A DNA stretch of 64,000 nucleotides from Pseudomonadota bacterium. Lineage in GTDB: Bacteria; Pseudomonadota; Gammaproteobacteria; JAKAQQ01. The notes below the pieces were generated by a model that saw only the letters and a program-made list of their open reading frames with translations, ran no database searches and was not told the DNA's origin. The stretch covers positions 1 to 64,000 of the forward strand of contig JAJYFY010000003.1 of the NCBI GenBank assembly GCA_021785265.1, written 5' to 3'. This document shows positions 1 to 8,422 of the stretch, piece by piece. The position numbers and the translations under genes are program-made. The stretch's first letter is position 1. Every line of letters starts with the position of its first letter.

Positions 1-1822
1 CCCAGGCGGGAGCGTCTGGAGGGGTGACCTTCTGCCAGCTTCCCCCCCCGTTCCGGGTAACCCAGACGAGGCCGTCGTCGGTGCCGACCCAGAGCACCTG
101 GGGGTTCGTTCGGGCGATGCTGATCGATTGGATCGTGTCGTAGTTTTCAGCACCGGAGAGATCGTTATTGACCGGTCCGCCGGTGAGACCCTCCTTGGCC
201 TTGTCATCACGGGTGAGATCGGGGCTGATCACCTTCCAGTGGCGCCCGCCATCGAGACTCCGGAAGAGCACGTTGGCGCCGAGATAGACCTCGTTCGGAT
301 CCGTGTAGGAGACCGCGATCGGCGCCGTCCAGTTGAAACGGTATTTTTCCTGGGCGAGGGGTCGGCTGCTTGAAAAACCGCTATAGGTCGGGATGATGAA
401 GTGGCTCTGTCCGGTCAGCCGGTTATAGCGGGCAATGAAACCGTTTTGGGAATCGGCGTAGATCCTTTGGGAATCGCTCCACGCCGGGACCGCGTATTGG
501 CCATCCCCGCCGGCCACGATGAACCAGTCACTGCCCGTGACCGAACCGCGGTTGTATTCGCTCGAGGGGCCGCACCAGGCGTTATTGTCCTGGATACCCC
601 CGCAGATCCAAAAAGGGTGACCGGGGGCGACCGCTACCGAGTAGAACTCCTCGATGGGGAGGTTATTGAGAAAACGCCAGTTCCGGCCGCCGTTCAGGCT
701 GAGCGCGACGCCCCCGTCATTGCCCTGGATGATGCGGTTGGCGTTGGCCGGGTCGATCCAGATCGCGTGGTGATCGACATGGATCATCGGGTCCGCGTAA
801 AAGACGGTTTTGCCGCCGTTCGTGGATTCCATCATCTCCATGGAGAGGAAAAAGATCCGGTTGGGATCGGTGGGCGAGACGGCCAGTTGGGTGAAGTAGA
901 AGGGCCGGACGTCCATGTTGTAGTTGTCGCTCACGAGGTGCCAACGGGTTCCGAGATCGTTCGAGCGCCACAGGAGTCCCTTCTTGGCCTCGATCAGGGC
1001 ATAGACCCGCTGCGGGCGGGAAGGGGCGAAGGCGAAGGCAATGCGTCCGTAGGGTTTGGGGGGCAGGCCTTGGGTCAAGGGCTTCCAGGTGCGGCCGCCG
1101 TCGACCGACCGCCAGAGTCCGCTGCCGGGGCCGCCGTCGACGAGTTTCCAGGGAAAGCGTCGCACCTGCCAGGTCGAAGCCAGGAGCACCTCGGGATTAC
1201 CGGGCTCGAACGCCACGTCGCCACAACCGGTCTCGGCATTGCCGGAAAGGACACGCTGCCAGCTCTTTCCCCCGTTGGCACTCCGGTAGAGCCCGCGCGG
1301 CCCACCCGTTCTCCAAATGTCTCCGAGTGCGCAGACGAAAACGAGGTTCGGGTTTTCGGGATCCACCACGATGCGGGGAATCTGTCCGGCATGACGGAAT
1401 CCCATGAAACGCCAACTCGCTCCGGCATCGGAGGAAAAGTACACCCCGCCTCCGGTAATCATGTCGTTACGGGGATTGGCCTCGCCGGTGCCGACCCAGA
1501 CGAGATTGGGATTGCTCGGGGCGAGGGTAATGTCACCGATCGAGGAGCTGTCACCGTGACGCAGGATCTCCTTCCAGCTATTCCCGCCATCGGTGGTCTT
1601 CCAGACGCCGCCCCCGGCTGCGCCCACGTAATAGACCATGGGGTCATGGGGGATGCCGACCACGGTGGCAACCCGCCCGCCGGCGATGGCGGGTCCGATA
1701 TTGCGGAGCTGGATCCCGGCCCAGGGGTTCGGGGTTGCCCACGCGGGAGCCATCGCGACGAGGAGGCCCAGGAGTAGGGTCGGAAAGGCTTGACGGAGGG
1801 AGTGGATGAGATGGGTTTTCAT
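1..1822 (-). CDS. Exported Asp-box (BNR/VPS10-like) beta-propeller protein, 5' part only
   Basis: About 607 residues are visible before the frame runs off the left edge. It starts with a signal peptide (basic start, then LLLGLLVAMAPAWA) and reads into repeated Asp-box motifs of the form S/T-x-D/N-x-G-x-x-W, for example TTDGGNSWK, SSDAGASWR, SANGGKSWQ, SVDGGRTWK, SNDLGTRWH, SLNGGRNWR and SLDGGRHWK. Such repeats build beta-propellers in sialidase-like, sortilin (VPS10) and photosystem-assembly (Ycf48-like) proteins. Relatives are often around 1000 residues, so a large C-terminal part is probably missing. The product should be periplasmic, surface or secreted. The catalytic or ligand role cannot be told from the repeats alone. 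The ATG is chosen because the signal peptide begins there. Confidence 0.8.
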   Translation of the reverse strand, partial: MKTHLIHSLRQAFPTLLLGLLVAMAPAWATPNPWAGIQLRNIGPAIAGGRVATVVGIPHDPMVYYVGAAGGGVWKTTDGGNSWKEILRHGDSSSIGDITLAPSNPNLVWVGTGEANPRNDMITGGGVYFSSDAGASWRFMGFRHAGQIPRIVVDPENPNLVFVCALGDIWRTGGPRGLYRSANGGKSWQRVLSGNAETGCGDVAFEPGNPEVLLASTWQVRRFPWKLVDGGPGSGLWRSVDGGRTWKPLTQGLPPKPYGRIAFAFAPSRPQRVYALIEAKKGLLWRSNDLGTRWHLVSDNYNMDVRPFYFTQLAVSPTDPNRIFFLSMEMMESTNGGKTVFYADPMIHVDHHAIWIDPANANRIIQGNDGGVALSLNGGRNWRFLNNLPIEEFYSVAVAPGHPFWICGGIQDNNAWCGPSSEYNRGSVTGSDWFIVAGGDGQYAVPAWSDSQRIYADSQNGFIARYNRLTGQSHFIIPTYSGFSSSRPLAQEKYRFNWTAPIAVSYTDPNEVYLGANVLFRSLDGGRHWKVISPDLTRDDKAKEGLTGGPVNNDLSGAENYDTIQSISIARTNPQVLWVGTDDGLVWVTRNGGGSWQKVTPPDAPAW

Positions 1823-2082
1823 GGGGAAGTCTCGAGGAGGGTGGTTTTCTGTTTTTCCGTGAGGCACGGACCGGGGGCCTTCCTATCGATCCCGCATCCC
1901 GGTCCCCGGATTCTATAACCCGCGGACCGTAAATCGCAAGCCGCATCTCCGGCCCTCTCGGATCTGCCCGAAGCGACCTCGAACTCCATGGCCATTCGCA
2001 GCCCAGTGCAACCCTCCGCTTTCCCCGATCCGCCTGGGCTTTGGACTTACAATAGGTAGGCTCAAACAAAGCCCCGAGTCCC
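1823..2082. other. Divergent spacer between the propeller gene and gpmA
   Basis: No convincing coding frame on either strand. It must carry both promoters. TACAAT at 2048-2053 is a possible -10 for gpmA but has no good -35 at 16-18 bp, and TATAAC at 1914-1919 is similarly isolated. No terminator is visible. Confidence 0.4.
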
Positions 2083-2820
2083 ATGTCCGATCTCATCCTG
2101 CTGCGTCATGGAGAAAGCCTGTGGAATGCCCAAGGCCGCTTTACCGGCTGGCAGGATGCGGACCTGAGCGAATGCGGGATCGAGGAAGCGCATCGTGCGG
2201 CATCCCTCCTGGCCGAGACCGGACTGACCCCGGACCGGGCCTGGGTCTCTCTCCTTACTCGGGCCATCCGGACCTTGGACATTGTCCTGGATGACCTGGG
2301 GCGTCTCTGGATTCCGGTCGAGAAGACGTGGCGGCTGAACGAGCGGCACTACGGGGCCCTCGAGGGGAAGAGCAAAAAAGAAGTCGCCCGGATGGCGGGG
2401 GAGGCGCAGGTGGCCTTATGGCGCCGCAGTTACGACGTGCCCCCCCCGGCTCTCGATTTCGACGATCCCCGTCATCCCCGTTTCGATGCCCGTTACCGGG
2501 AGTGGGATCCGCGGACGCTCCCCACCGGGGAGTCTTTGAAACAGGCCCAGGAACGGGTCCTGCCCTCCTGGACTGCGGGGATCCTGCCCGCCCTCCAGTC
2601 GGGTGCCTGCGTCCTCGTAGTCGCCCACGGCAACAGCCTCCGCGCCTTGATCAAGATGCTGGACGGGGTCGATGATCAGGCGATCAGCCATCTCAACGTG
2701 CCGACCGGGATTCCCCTCTGCTACCGGATCGATCCGGAGGGACGAGCGCTTGAGCACCGTTTTCTCGGGAACCCCCAAGCCACCCGGGATGCCATCGAGC
2801 GGGTCTCCCAGGGAACCTGA
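2083..2820 (+). CDS. gpmA: 2,3-bisphosphoglycerate-dependent phosphoglycerate mutase
   Basis: Interconverts 3- and 2-phosphoglycerate in cytosolic glycolysis and gluconeogenesis. At 245 residues it has the family's usual length. The phosphohistidine motif LLRHGES places the catalytic His at residue 9, followed by N-x-x-x-R-F-T-G-W. The general acid Glu is in NERHYGALEGKSK (E87), and the second active-site His is in VVAHGNSLRA (H182). It stands alone on the plus strand and converges with aguB, whose stop lies 4 bp beyond the gpmA stop. No hairpin with a T run separates them. Confidence 0.95.
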   Translation: MSDLILLRHGESLWNAQGRFTGWQDADLSECGIEEAHRAASLLAETGLTPDRAWVSLLTRAIRTLDIVLDDLGRLWIPVEKTWRLNERHYGALEGKSKKEVARMAGEAQVALWRRSYDVPPPALDFDDPRHPRFDARYREWDPRTLPTGESLKQAQERVLPSWTAGILPALQSGACVLVVAHGNSLRALIKMLDGVDDQAISHLNVPTGIPLCYRIDPEGRALEHRFLGNPQATRDAIERVSQGT

Positions 2821-2824
2821 AACC

Positions 2825-3739
2825 TCAGTCTTCGGGTGGCGCAAGCTCCGGAGCCGGCCCAGAGGTCGCTCGTTCGGTGATCGCACCGTAAGCGTCGATC
2901 CGCCGGTCTCTCAAAAACGGCCAGTGTGAACGGATCGCCCCCGTCTGCTCCCCGTCCCACTCCACGACCCGGACGGAGGCCTGGTCGGAGGCGGGAGGGG
3001 AGAGGTACTCGCCTTGCGGACCGGCGGCGAAGCCATGTCCCCAGAAATGGATTCCGCCGGATTGTCCGGACGGATCCGCCTCGTGTCCGGTCCGGTTCAC
3101 GACCAGGACCGGGCAGCCGTTGGCAATGGCATGTGAGCGCTGGATGGTGATCCAGGCATCGAGTTCACGGCTGCGAACGTCGGAGGGATCGCCGGGATTC
3201 CAGCCGATGGCCGTGGGATAGAGGAGACAGTCGGCGCCGGCCAGGCACATGAGACGCGCCGCTTCGGGGAACCACTGGTCCCAGCAGACGAGCACCCCGA
3301 GACGACCGGCCGAACAGTCGATGGGTCGGAATCCGGTGTCCCCGGGGGTGAAGTAGTACTTCTCGAAGTAACCGGGATCGTCGGGAATGTGCATTTTCCG
3401 GTAAATCCCGGCCACGGAACCATCCCGTTCCACGACCAGGGCTGTGTTGTGACAGATCCCCGGCAGACGCTCTTCGAAGAGGGAGGTCACGAGGACCATG
3501 TCGTATTTCCGGGCCCACTGCCCGAGACAGCGCGCGTGTTCCCCATCCAAGTGCTGGGCTCTCGCAAAATGGGCCGCCGATTCGGTCTGGCAGAAATAGG
3601 GATCGAACACGAGTTCAGGGAGCAGTGCGAGTTGAGCCCCCAGGGAACGGGCTTTTTCGAGGGCCGCCTCGATCTGTCCGCGGTGCTGGGCGGGTTCCGG
3701 ATCGTAGCAGAGGTCGATCAAGGCGAAGCGGCGTTTCAT
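2825..3739 (-). CDS. aguB: N-carbamoylputrescine amidase
   Basis: Nitrilase-superfamily enzyme of 304 residues that hydrolyses N-carbamoylputrescine to putrescine, CO2 and ammonia, the last step of the agmatine route to polyamines. The Glu-Lys-Cys triad is visible: E42 in LLPELVFDPYF, K115 in YRKMHIPDDPGYFEKYYFTP and C152 in GVLVCWDQWFPEAAR. The last two motifs are typical of AguB rather than of generic amidases. Its ATG overlaps the stop of aguA by 4 bp, so the two enzymes of the pathway are translationally coupled. No arginine decarboxylase lies in the window. Confidence 0.93.
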   Translation of the reverse strand: MKRRFALIDLCYDPEPAQHRGQIEAALEKARSLGAQLALLPELVFDPYFCQTESAAHFARAQHLDGEHARCLGQWARKYDMVLVTSLFEERLPGICHNTALVVERDGSVAGIYRKMHIPDDPGYFEKYYFTPGDTGFRPIDCSAGRLGVLVCWDQWFPEAARLMCLAGADCLLYPTAIGWNPGDPSDVRSRELDAWITIQRSHAIANGCPVLVVNRTGHEADPSGQSGGIHFWGHGFAAGPQGEYLSPPASDQASVRVVEWDGEQTGAIRSHWPFLRDRRIDAYGAITERATSGPAPELAPPED

Positions 3740-4899
3740 TTTGGGTCCTCAGGGCTCCCGGGTGCGGCGGGAGTAGGGGAGGGCGACTTCTCCTTCATGA
3801 TAGCCAGATGGCCGTCCGGGGATTCGGGGATCGTCCCGCGAGCGAGCTGCAGGCTCGCACAATGCAGGCTCCCGTACTGGGCGATGAGCGGACGGGCATC
3901 GATCGGGTAGGGATGGCGAGCCGGAAAGGCCTTGGAGAGGAGTTCGGCAGCCCAGCGGTCGGCGTCGACCCCGTACTGCGGGATCAGGAGAGCGTCATTC
4001 AGGATCAGGAAGTTGGCATAGGTGGCGGGCAAAGGACGGTCTTCGGAGTCGACGATCCGGCCGGGCGATGGCAGCTCGATTCGCGTGTAGGGCGATCCAT
4101 GGGCTCCCTTTAGGCTGGCAAGTTCCCGTGACAGGGACTCCAAGGCCTGTCGCACCCGGGCGTCCGGGTGTCCCACCCCGCCCTGGTAGATCAGAACCCG
4201 GGGGGAGGCGAAACGGACGAGGGTGTCGATGTGAGCGTCCGTGTCATCACCGGGGAGTGCTTCGGTATCGAGCCAAAGGACCCGGTGCGCGCCGAGCGTT
4301 TGTCCGAGCAGGGCCTCGATCCCCTCTTCATCGCGTGCCCCGCGATTGGGGTTGAGGAGGCAGCGCCGGGTGGTGAGCACGGTTCCTTGACCATCCGTCT
4401 CGAGGCTTCCCCCCTCGAGGATCTCCGGGCTGGATTCGACCAGAGCCTCCCCCCAGCTCCCCCTTTCCGAGAGCCGCTTCGTGACCAGGTCATCGTCCGC
4501 GTAGGAATACTTGCCGCCCCATCCATTGAAGCGGAAGTCGACGAGCCTGATCTCATTGCCCTCGAAGACGGTGAGCGGCCCGTAATCACGGACCCAGAGG
4601 TCATTCGTGGCCAGCGGAATCCAGTCGATCCGCCGGAGATCGCCACCGAGACGGGCGATGGTGGCCGCCGGGGCGGGGGTCGCGAAACCCGCGGGAGGAA
4701 CCAGGAACAGGACCATTTCATGACGGCTGATCGCGGCGGCCATGGCCAAAAGCACCTGTTCCACACCGCACCGTTCGGCCTCTTGAAATCCGCTCGTGGC
4801 GCGTGGCCAGCACAAGAGCACCGCACTCTGGGCTTCCCATTCGGCTGGCCAGCGCCGACGGGCGGAGACCGATTCCGCTCTTTGCTTGGGGGATCCCAC
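3736..4899 (-). CDS. aguA: Agmatine deiminase
   Basis: Converts agmatine to N-carbamoylputrescine plus ammonia in the cytosol. The 387-residue protein has the family opening PAEWEAQSAVLLCWP, the substrate-site stretch WVRDYGPLTVF and GGSLETDGQGTVLTT, and the catalytic Cys at about residue 347 in QYGSLHCASLQLARG. The family's usual G-G-G-x-H-C is changed to Y-G-S-L-H-C. The apparent start is GTG at 4899 and gives about 15 extra residues before the conserved opening; no better start is visible. It sits between a small exported protein gene (5 bp upstream) and aguB (4-bp overlap). Confidence 0.92.
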   Translation of the reverse strand: MGSPKQRAESVSARRRWPAEWEAQSAVLLCWPRATSGFQEAERCGVEQVLLAMAAAISRHEMVLFLVPPAGFATPAPAATIARLGGDLRRIDWIPLATNDLWVRDYGPLTVFEGNEIRLVDFRFNGWGGKYSYADDDLVTKRLSERGSWGEALVESSPEILEGGSLETDGQGTVLTTRRCLLNPNRGARDEEGIEALLGQTLGAHRVLWLDTEALPGDDTDAHIDTLVRFASPRVLIYQGGVGHPDARVRQALESLSRELASLKGAHGSPYTRIELPSPGRIVDSEDRPLPATYANFLILNDALLIPQYGVDADRWAAELLSKAFPARHPYPIDARPLIAQYGSLHCASLQLARGTIPESPDGHLAIMKEKSPSPTPAAPGSPEDPK

Positions 4900-4904
4900 C
4901 CCGT

Positions 4905-5204
4905 TCAGCGGGGAAGGGAAGGCAGGGGATCGGGCCGGGGGAGCCTGAGCGGGTGGGTCTCAATACTCGCGATGACCCTTCGCTCCTCGAAGACCACCAC
5001 GAAATGCGGATAGATCCATTGCCGGTAATGGTGGATGCCGATCGGTCCCGTCTTCGCGAGGGGATTGCCCCAGATGCCCCGGACATTGGCCAGGGTCATC
5101 GACCGGACCGGAAACCGGAGAGCTGCCGCCCGGGCCGAGGGCACGATCACGATCAGGAGGAGTCCCGACAGGACGCCGGCGGTGAGAATCGTTATGATAC
5201 GCAT
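4905..5204 (-). CDS. Small exported protein, first gene of the aguAB operon
   Basis: A 99-residue protein with a clean signal peptide (basic Met-Arg, then ILTAGVLSGLLLIVIVPSARA). The mature part has SMTLANVRGIWGNP, then GPIGIHHYRQWIYP and FVVVFEERRVI. This layout (V-R-x-x-W/F-G-x-P, then P-I-x-R-W-x-Y, then F-x-V-Y/V-F-E) recalls small gammaproteobacterial exported proteins of unknown function. The frame is open to 5255, but the ATG at 5204 is preferred because GGGGAGGG lies 6-7 nt upstream and the signal peptide starts there. It ends 5 bp before aguA. I cannot assign a function; an envelope role is inferred from the signal peptide only. Confidence 0.7.
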   Translation of the reverse strand: MRIITILTAGVLSGLLLIVIVPSARAAALRFPVRSMTLANVRGIWGNPLAKTGPIGIHHYRQWIYPHFVVVFEERRVIASIETHPLRLPRPDPLPSLPR

Positions 5205-5305
5205 GCCCCAGCCCTCCCCGTGAAGCGTTGTGAGCGGAAATGACTTTTCCATCATAAATCTTTTCCGGGGAAAGACAAGCCGCCGCTAGGGACGGAGTGC
5301 CCTTC

Positions 5306-6553
5306 ATGTACCGCCCGTTTCCCCTGTTCGTGGCCCTGCGTTATCTCAAGGTCCAGCGCCGTAACCGTTTCGTTTCGGTCATCTCCGTGATCTCGGTTCT
5401 GGGCATCACCATCGGGGTCGCGGCCTTGATCACGGTCCTGTCGGTCATGAACGGTTTTGACCATGAACTTCGGAAGCGCATCGTCGGTATGACGCCGGAG
5501 GTCACGGTCTCCGCTTTCAGCGGCGCGCTCCGGAACTGGCCCGCGGTGGCCCGGCTTGGCCGGGAGATTCCCGGCGTGACCGGGGCGGCCCCCGTGGCTT
5601 CGGGTGAGGCCATGCTGGCCGCCGATGGCAATCTCGGTGGGGCCCGCATCGAGGGCATCCGCCCACGACACGAAGCCGCCGTACTCAACCTCGCACCCAA
5701 GCTGGTCGCGGGACATCTCCAGGGACTGGAAGGCTCGCACTGGAACATCATCCTCGGGCGTGACCTCGCCTATGACCTCGGGGTCACCGTGGGCAACCAT
5801 GTCATTCTCATGGTGCCCGAGGGCCTGGTGACGCCGGCGGGTCTGATCCCGCGGGTCCGGCGCTTCCGGGTGGTCGGTATCTTCGATGCCGGGGACTACG
5901 CCTTCGACCATGGATTGGCCTTCATCGGTCTGGATCAGGCCCAACGGCTTTTCGGTCTCGGTCACCGCGTGAGTGCCGTCCAGTTTCACCTCCGTCATTC
6001 ACTCGACGCTCCCCGGGTGGCCCGAAAGCTCGTGAACCGGCTGGGCGGGAATGATTACGTGAGCAACTGGATGAGCGAAAACCGGAGCCTGTTCGACGCC
6101 ATCGCCACTGAAAAACGGGTCATGTTCCTGATCCTGCTCCTGATCGTGGCTGTTGCGGCCTTCAACATCATCTCCACGCTCGTGATGGTGGTGAACGACA
6201 AGGCTGCGGAAATCGCCATCCTGAGGACGATTGGGGCACGACAGGGGACGATCATGTCGGTGTTCATCCTGCAGGGGATTCTGATCGGGCTCATCGGCAC
6301 GGGAGTGGGGCTCGGGCTCGGTCTCCTGCTCGCCCACAACGTGGATCCGGTCATGCATTTCATCCGGACGGTCTTCCACGTCAATCTCTTCCCGACCCGG
6401 GTCTACTTCATCAACGAGCTGCCTTCCCGTCCCGAAAGTGGCCAGATCCTCGAGATCACTCTCGTGGCCTTCGGCCTCACGGTCCTCTCCACGCTGTACC
6501 CGGCCTGGCGGGCCACCCGCATCCACCCGGTCGAGACCCTGCGCCATGAGTGA
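5306..6553 (+). CDS. lolC: Lipoprotein-releasing ABC permease (LolC/LolE/LolF family)
   Basis: Inner-membrane permease of 415 residues that, with LolD, extracts mature lipoproteins for LolA. It has one N-terminal membrane segment ([22 protein letters not shown]), a long periplasmic domain, and three C-terminal segments (near 273-296, 310-340 and 385-405) ending [20 protein letters not shown], the classic MacB/FtsX-type end. The ATG at 5306 is preferred over the GTG at 5297 because GGAG lies 8 nt upstream. Only one permease precedes lolD and no lolE is in the window, which fits the single-permease LolF arrangement. It overlaps lolD by 8 bp. Confidence 0.9.
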   Translation: MYRPFPLFVALRYLKVQRRNRFVSVISVISVLGITIGVAALITVLSVMNGFDHELRKRIVGMTPEVTVSAFSGALRNWPAVARLGREIPGVTGAAPVASGEAMLAADGNLGGARIEGIRPRHEAAVLNLAPKLVAGHLQGLEGSHWNIILGRDLAYDLGVTVGNHVILMVPEGLVTPAGLIPRVRRFRVVGIFDAGDYAFDHGLAFIGLDQAQRLFGLGHRVSAVQFHLRHSLDAPRVARKLVNRLGGNDYVSNWMSENRSLFDAIATEKRVMFLILLLIVAVAAFNIISTLVMVVNDKAAEIAILRTIGARQGTIMSVFILQGILIGLIGTGVGLGLGLLLAHNVDPVMHFIRTVFHVNLFPTRVYFINELPSRPESGQILEITLVAFGLTVLSTLYPAWRATRIHPVETLRHE

Positions 6554-7229
6554 GCCCGTTCTCGAGGCCCGCGGGCTCGGCAAGGATTTCCGGGAGGGCC
6601 GCTCGACCCTGACCGTTCTCTCCGCGGTCGACCTGACCGTGGACTGCGGCGAGCGTGTGGCGATCGTTGGCGCCTCGGGCTCGGGGAAAAGCACTCTCCT
6701 GCACCTCCTCGGCGGATTGGATCAGCCGACCCGGGGGACGGTTGCGATCCGGGGCCGAACCCTGTCCGGACTCGGGGAGCGTGAGCGGGCGCGCTTGCGC
6801 AACGAAACCCTGGGATTCGTCTACCAGTTTCATCACCTGCTTCCGGAGTTTACGCTCCTCGAAAATGTCGCCATGCCGCTGCTTCTCCGCCGGGGGGTTT
6901 CACTCGCCGACGTGCGGCGGGATGCCCTGACGCTCTTGGGCGAAGTGGGACTCGCCGACCGGAAGTCGCACCGTCCGGCGGAACTGTCCGGTGGAGAACG
7001 GCAGCGGGCCGCGGTGGCCCGGGCTCTCATTACCCGCCCCGCGCTCCTGCTGACTGACGAACCGACCGGCAACCTCGACCCGCATACGGGAGAGGGTGTC
7101 TACGATCTCCTGCTCGCGCTCAATGCCCGCCACGGCACGGCCCTCGTGGTCGTGACGCACGAAATGAAGCTCGCCCGGCGCATGGAGAGACGGTTCCGTC
7201 TCGATGAAAGCGTGCTTTCTCCCCTTTGA
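6546..7229 (+). CDS. lolD: Lipoprotein-releasing ABC ATPase
   Basis: ATPase that powers lipoprotein release together with the upstream permease. Of 227 residues, it has Walker [10 protein letters not shown] (about 42-50), signature [15 protein letters not shown], Walker [14 protein letters not shown] and the switch His in [10 protein letters not shown]. The LolD/MacB-type Q-loop reads [13 protein letters not shown]. The start at 6546 overlaps the lolC stop by 8 bp, which implies coupled translation and equal subunit supply. A hairpin with TTTT follows at 7264-7285, so lolCD probably forms its own transcript. Confidence 0.93.
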   Translation: MSEPVLEARGLGKDFREGRSTLTVLSAVDLTVDCGERVAIVGASGSGKSTLLHLLGGLDQPTRGTVAIRGRTLSGLGERERARLRNETLGFVYQFHHLLPEFTLLENVAMPLLLRRGVSLADVRRDALTLLGEVGLADRKSHRPAELSGGERQRAAVARALITRPALLLTDEPTGNLDPHTGEGVYDLLLALNARHGTALVVVTHEMKLARRMERRFRLDESVLSPL

Positions 7230-7263
7230 AATGCGGCCTCGAACTCTTCCGACTGCCATCCCG

Positions 7264-7285
7264 GACGGCAAGGTGGCCGTCTTTT
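7264..7285 (+). terminator. Intrinsic terminator after lolD
   Basis: GACGGC, loop AAGGTG, GCCGTC, then TTTT: a perfect 6-bp GC-rich stem followed directly by a short T run, 34 bp after the lolD stop. It would separate lolCD from the exbB-led operon. The T run is short, so termination may be partial. Confidence 0.6.
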
Positions 7286-7373
7286 CGTGGTATCTTGAGC
7301 CATGGAAAATCGGGTCGATGATGCGCATGTCCGGAACTGAGACACCGGACACCGCCGCCAGGTCGCGGTTCCC

Positions 7374-7997
7374 ATGCTAGCCATCATCGAATCCGGGGGC
7401 TGGATCATGCTCCCCCTGCTCTTCTGTTCCATCCTCGCGGCGGCGATCACGCTGGAGCGTCTCTGGAGCCTCAAGCGCAGCCGCATCCTGCCGGATCACC
7501 TGTTGGCCAAGGTCTGGGTCTGGATCCGTGACCGCGAGTTGACCGAAGAACGCCTGGAGGGCCTGCGCGAAGGATCCCCCCTCGGCCGCATTCTGGCTGC
7601 GGCGCTCGCGCACTGGGATGACGACCTTTCGGAAATCAAGGAACGGATGGAGGACACCGGACGCGAAGTCACCCATGAGCTCTATCGCTATCTCAATACG
7701 CTGGGCACGATCGCCGGGATCTCGCCCTTGCTCGGCCTGCTCGGAACCGTGATCGGCATCATGCGGGCTTTTGCCTCCATCGAGGCACATGGCGCGGGGG
7801 ATCCCCGCCTGCTCGCCGGCGGGGTCGCCCAGGCCCTGATCACGACGGCGGCCGGGCTCACGGTCGCCATTCCTTCGCTCGTGGCCTACCGGCTCCTTAG
7901 GGGACGGGCCGACAACCTGGTTTTGGCCATGGAACAGGCGGCGCTTCGCTTCGTCGATTCGCTCCGTCATCACGACCGCGGAACGGGGGGGTCATGA
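7374..7997 (+). CDS. exbB: TolQ/ExbB/MotA-type proton channel subunit
   Basis: Inner-membrane channel protein of 207 residues with three membrane segments: near 5-27 (GGWIMLPLLFCSILAAAITLERL), near 110-135 (GTIAGISPLLGLLGTVIGIM) and near 145-172 (GVAQALITTAAGLTVAIPSL). The second and third carry the family's conserved G-L-L-G-T-V-x-G and T-A-x-G-L motifs. With ExbD it uses proton flow to energise an outer-membrane or envelope process. Its place before exbD, msbA and lpxK is the common arrangement seen in Pseudomonas and relatives. It overlaps exbD by 4 bp. The TonB partner is not in the window. Confidence 0.88.
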   Translation: MLAIIESGGWIMLPLLFCSILAAAITLERLWSLKRSRILPDHLLAKVWVWIRDRELTEERLEGLREGSPLGRILAAALAHWDDDLSEIKERMEDTGREVTHELYRYLNTLGTIAGISPLLGLLGTVIGIMRAFASIEAHGAGDPRLLAGGVAQALITTAAGLTVAIPSLVAYRLLRGRADNLVLAMEQAALRFVDSLRHHDRGTGGS

Positions 7998-8422
7998 AAT
8001 TCCGGCGCGCAGAGCCGGAGATGCCTGAACTCAACGTCGTCTCCTTCATCGACGTGCTCCTCATGCTGCTCGTCTTCTTCATGTTGTCGACCACCTTCAT
8101 CCAGAGTGCCCATCTCAAGATCCAGCTGCCCAAGGCGGCCGTTGGGGCGACTTCGATGAAATCCGGGCTCGTGATCACGATCGATCGTCACGGCCGCTAT
8201 TACGTCGACCAGGAGGCGCTCTCGCGTTCGGGGCTCACCGCACTGGAGCAGGCCATCCGGCGTTTCATCGGCCACCGCCGACGGATCCCGGTCACGATTC
8301 GTGCGGATGGCCGGGTCCCCTATCAGTTCGTGGTGACGGCCTTGAATGCGGTCGGGCGCCTTGGGCTCCATCAGATCAACCTGGTGACCGTACGGACCGT
8401 GACGCCACCCCGGTCACGATGA
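7994..8422 (+). CDS. exbD: ExbD/TolR-family energy transduction protein
   Basis: A 142-residue single-span protein. It has a short cytoplasmic start (MKFRRAEPEMPELNV), one membrane segment (SFIDVLLMLLVFFMLSTTF) that includes the essential Asp of the family (FIDVLL), and a periplasmic domain ending GLHQINLVTV. It works with ExbB as the stator that couples proton flow to the periplasm. Its ATG overlaps the exbB stop and its stop overlaps the msbA ATG, each by 4 bp. Confidence 0.9.
   Translation: MKFRRAEPEMPELNVVSFIDVLLMLLVFFMLSTTFIQSAHLKIQLPKAAVGATSMKSGLVITIDRHGRYYVDQEALSRSGLTALEQAIRRFIGHRRRIPVTIRADGRVPYQFVVTALNAVGRLGLHQINLVTVRTVTPPRSR

Noticed and set aside
401-1777. Long plus-strand open frame of 458 codons
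   Set aside because: It is antisense to the propeller gene, lacks any domain, and its composition is that of a shadow frame in GC-rich DNA.
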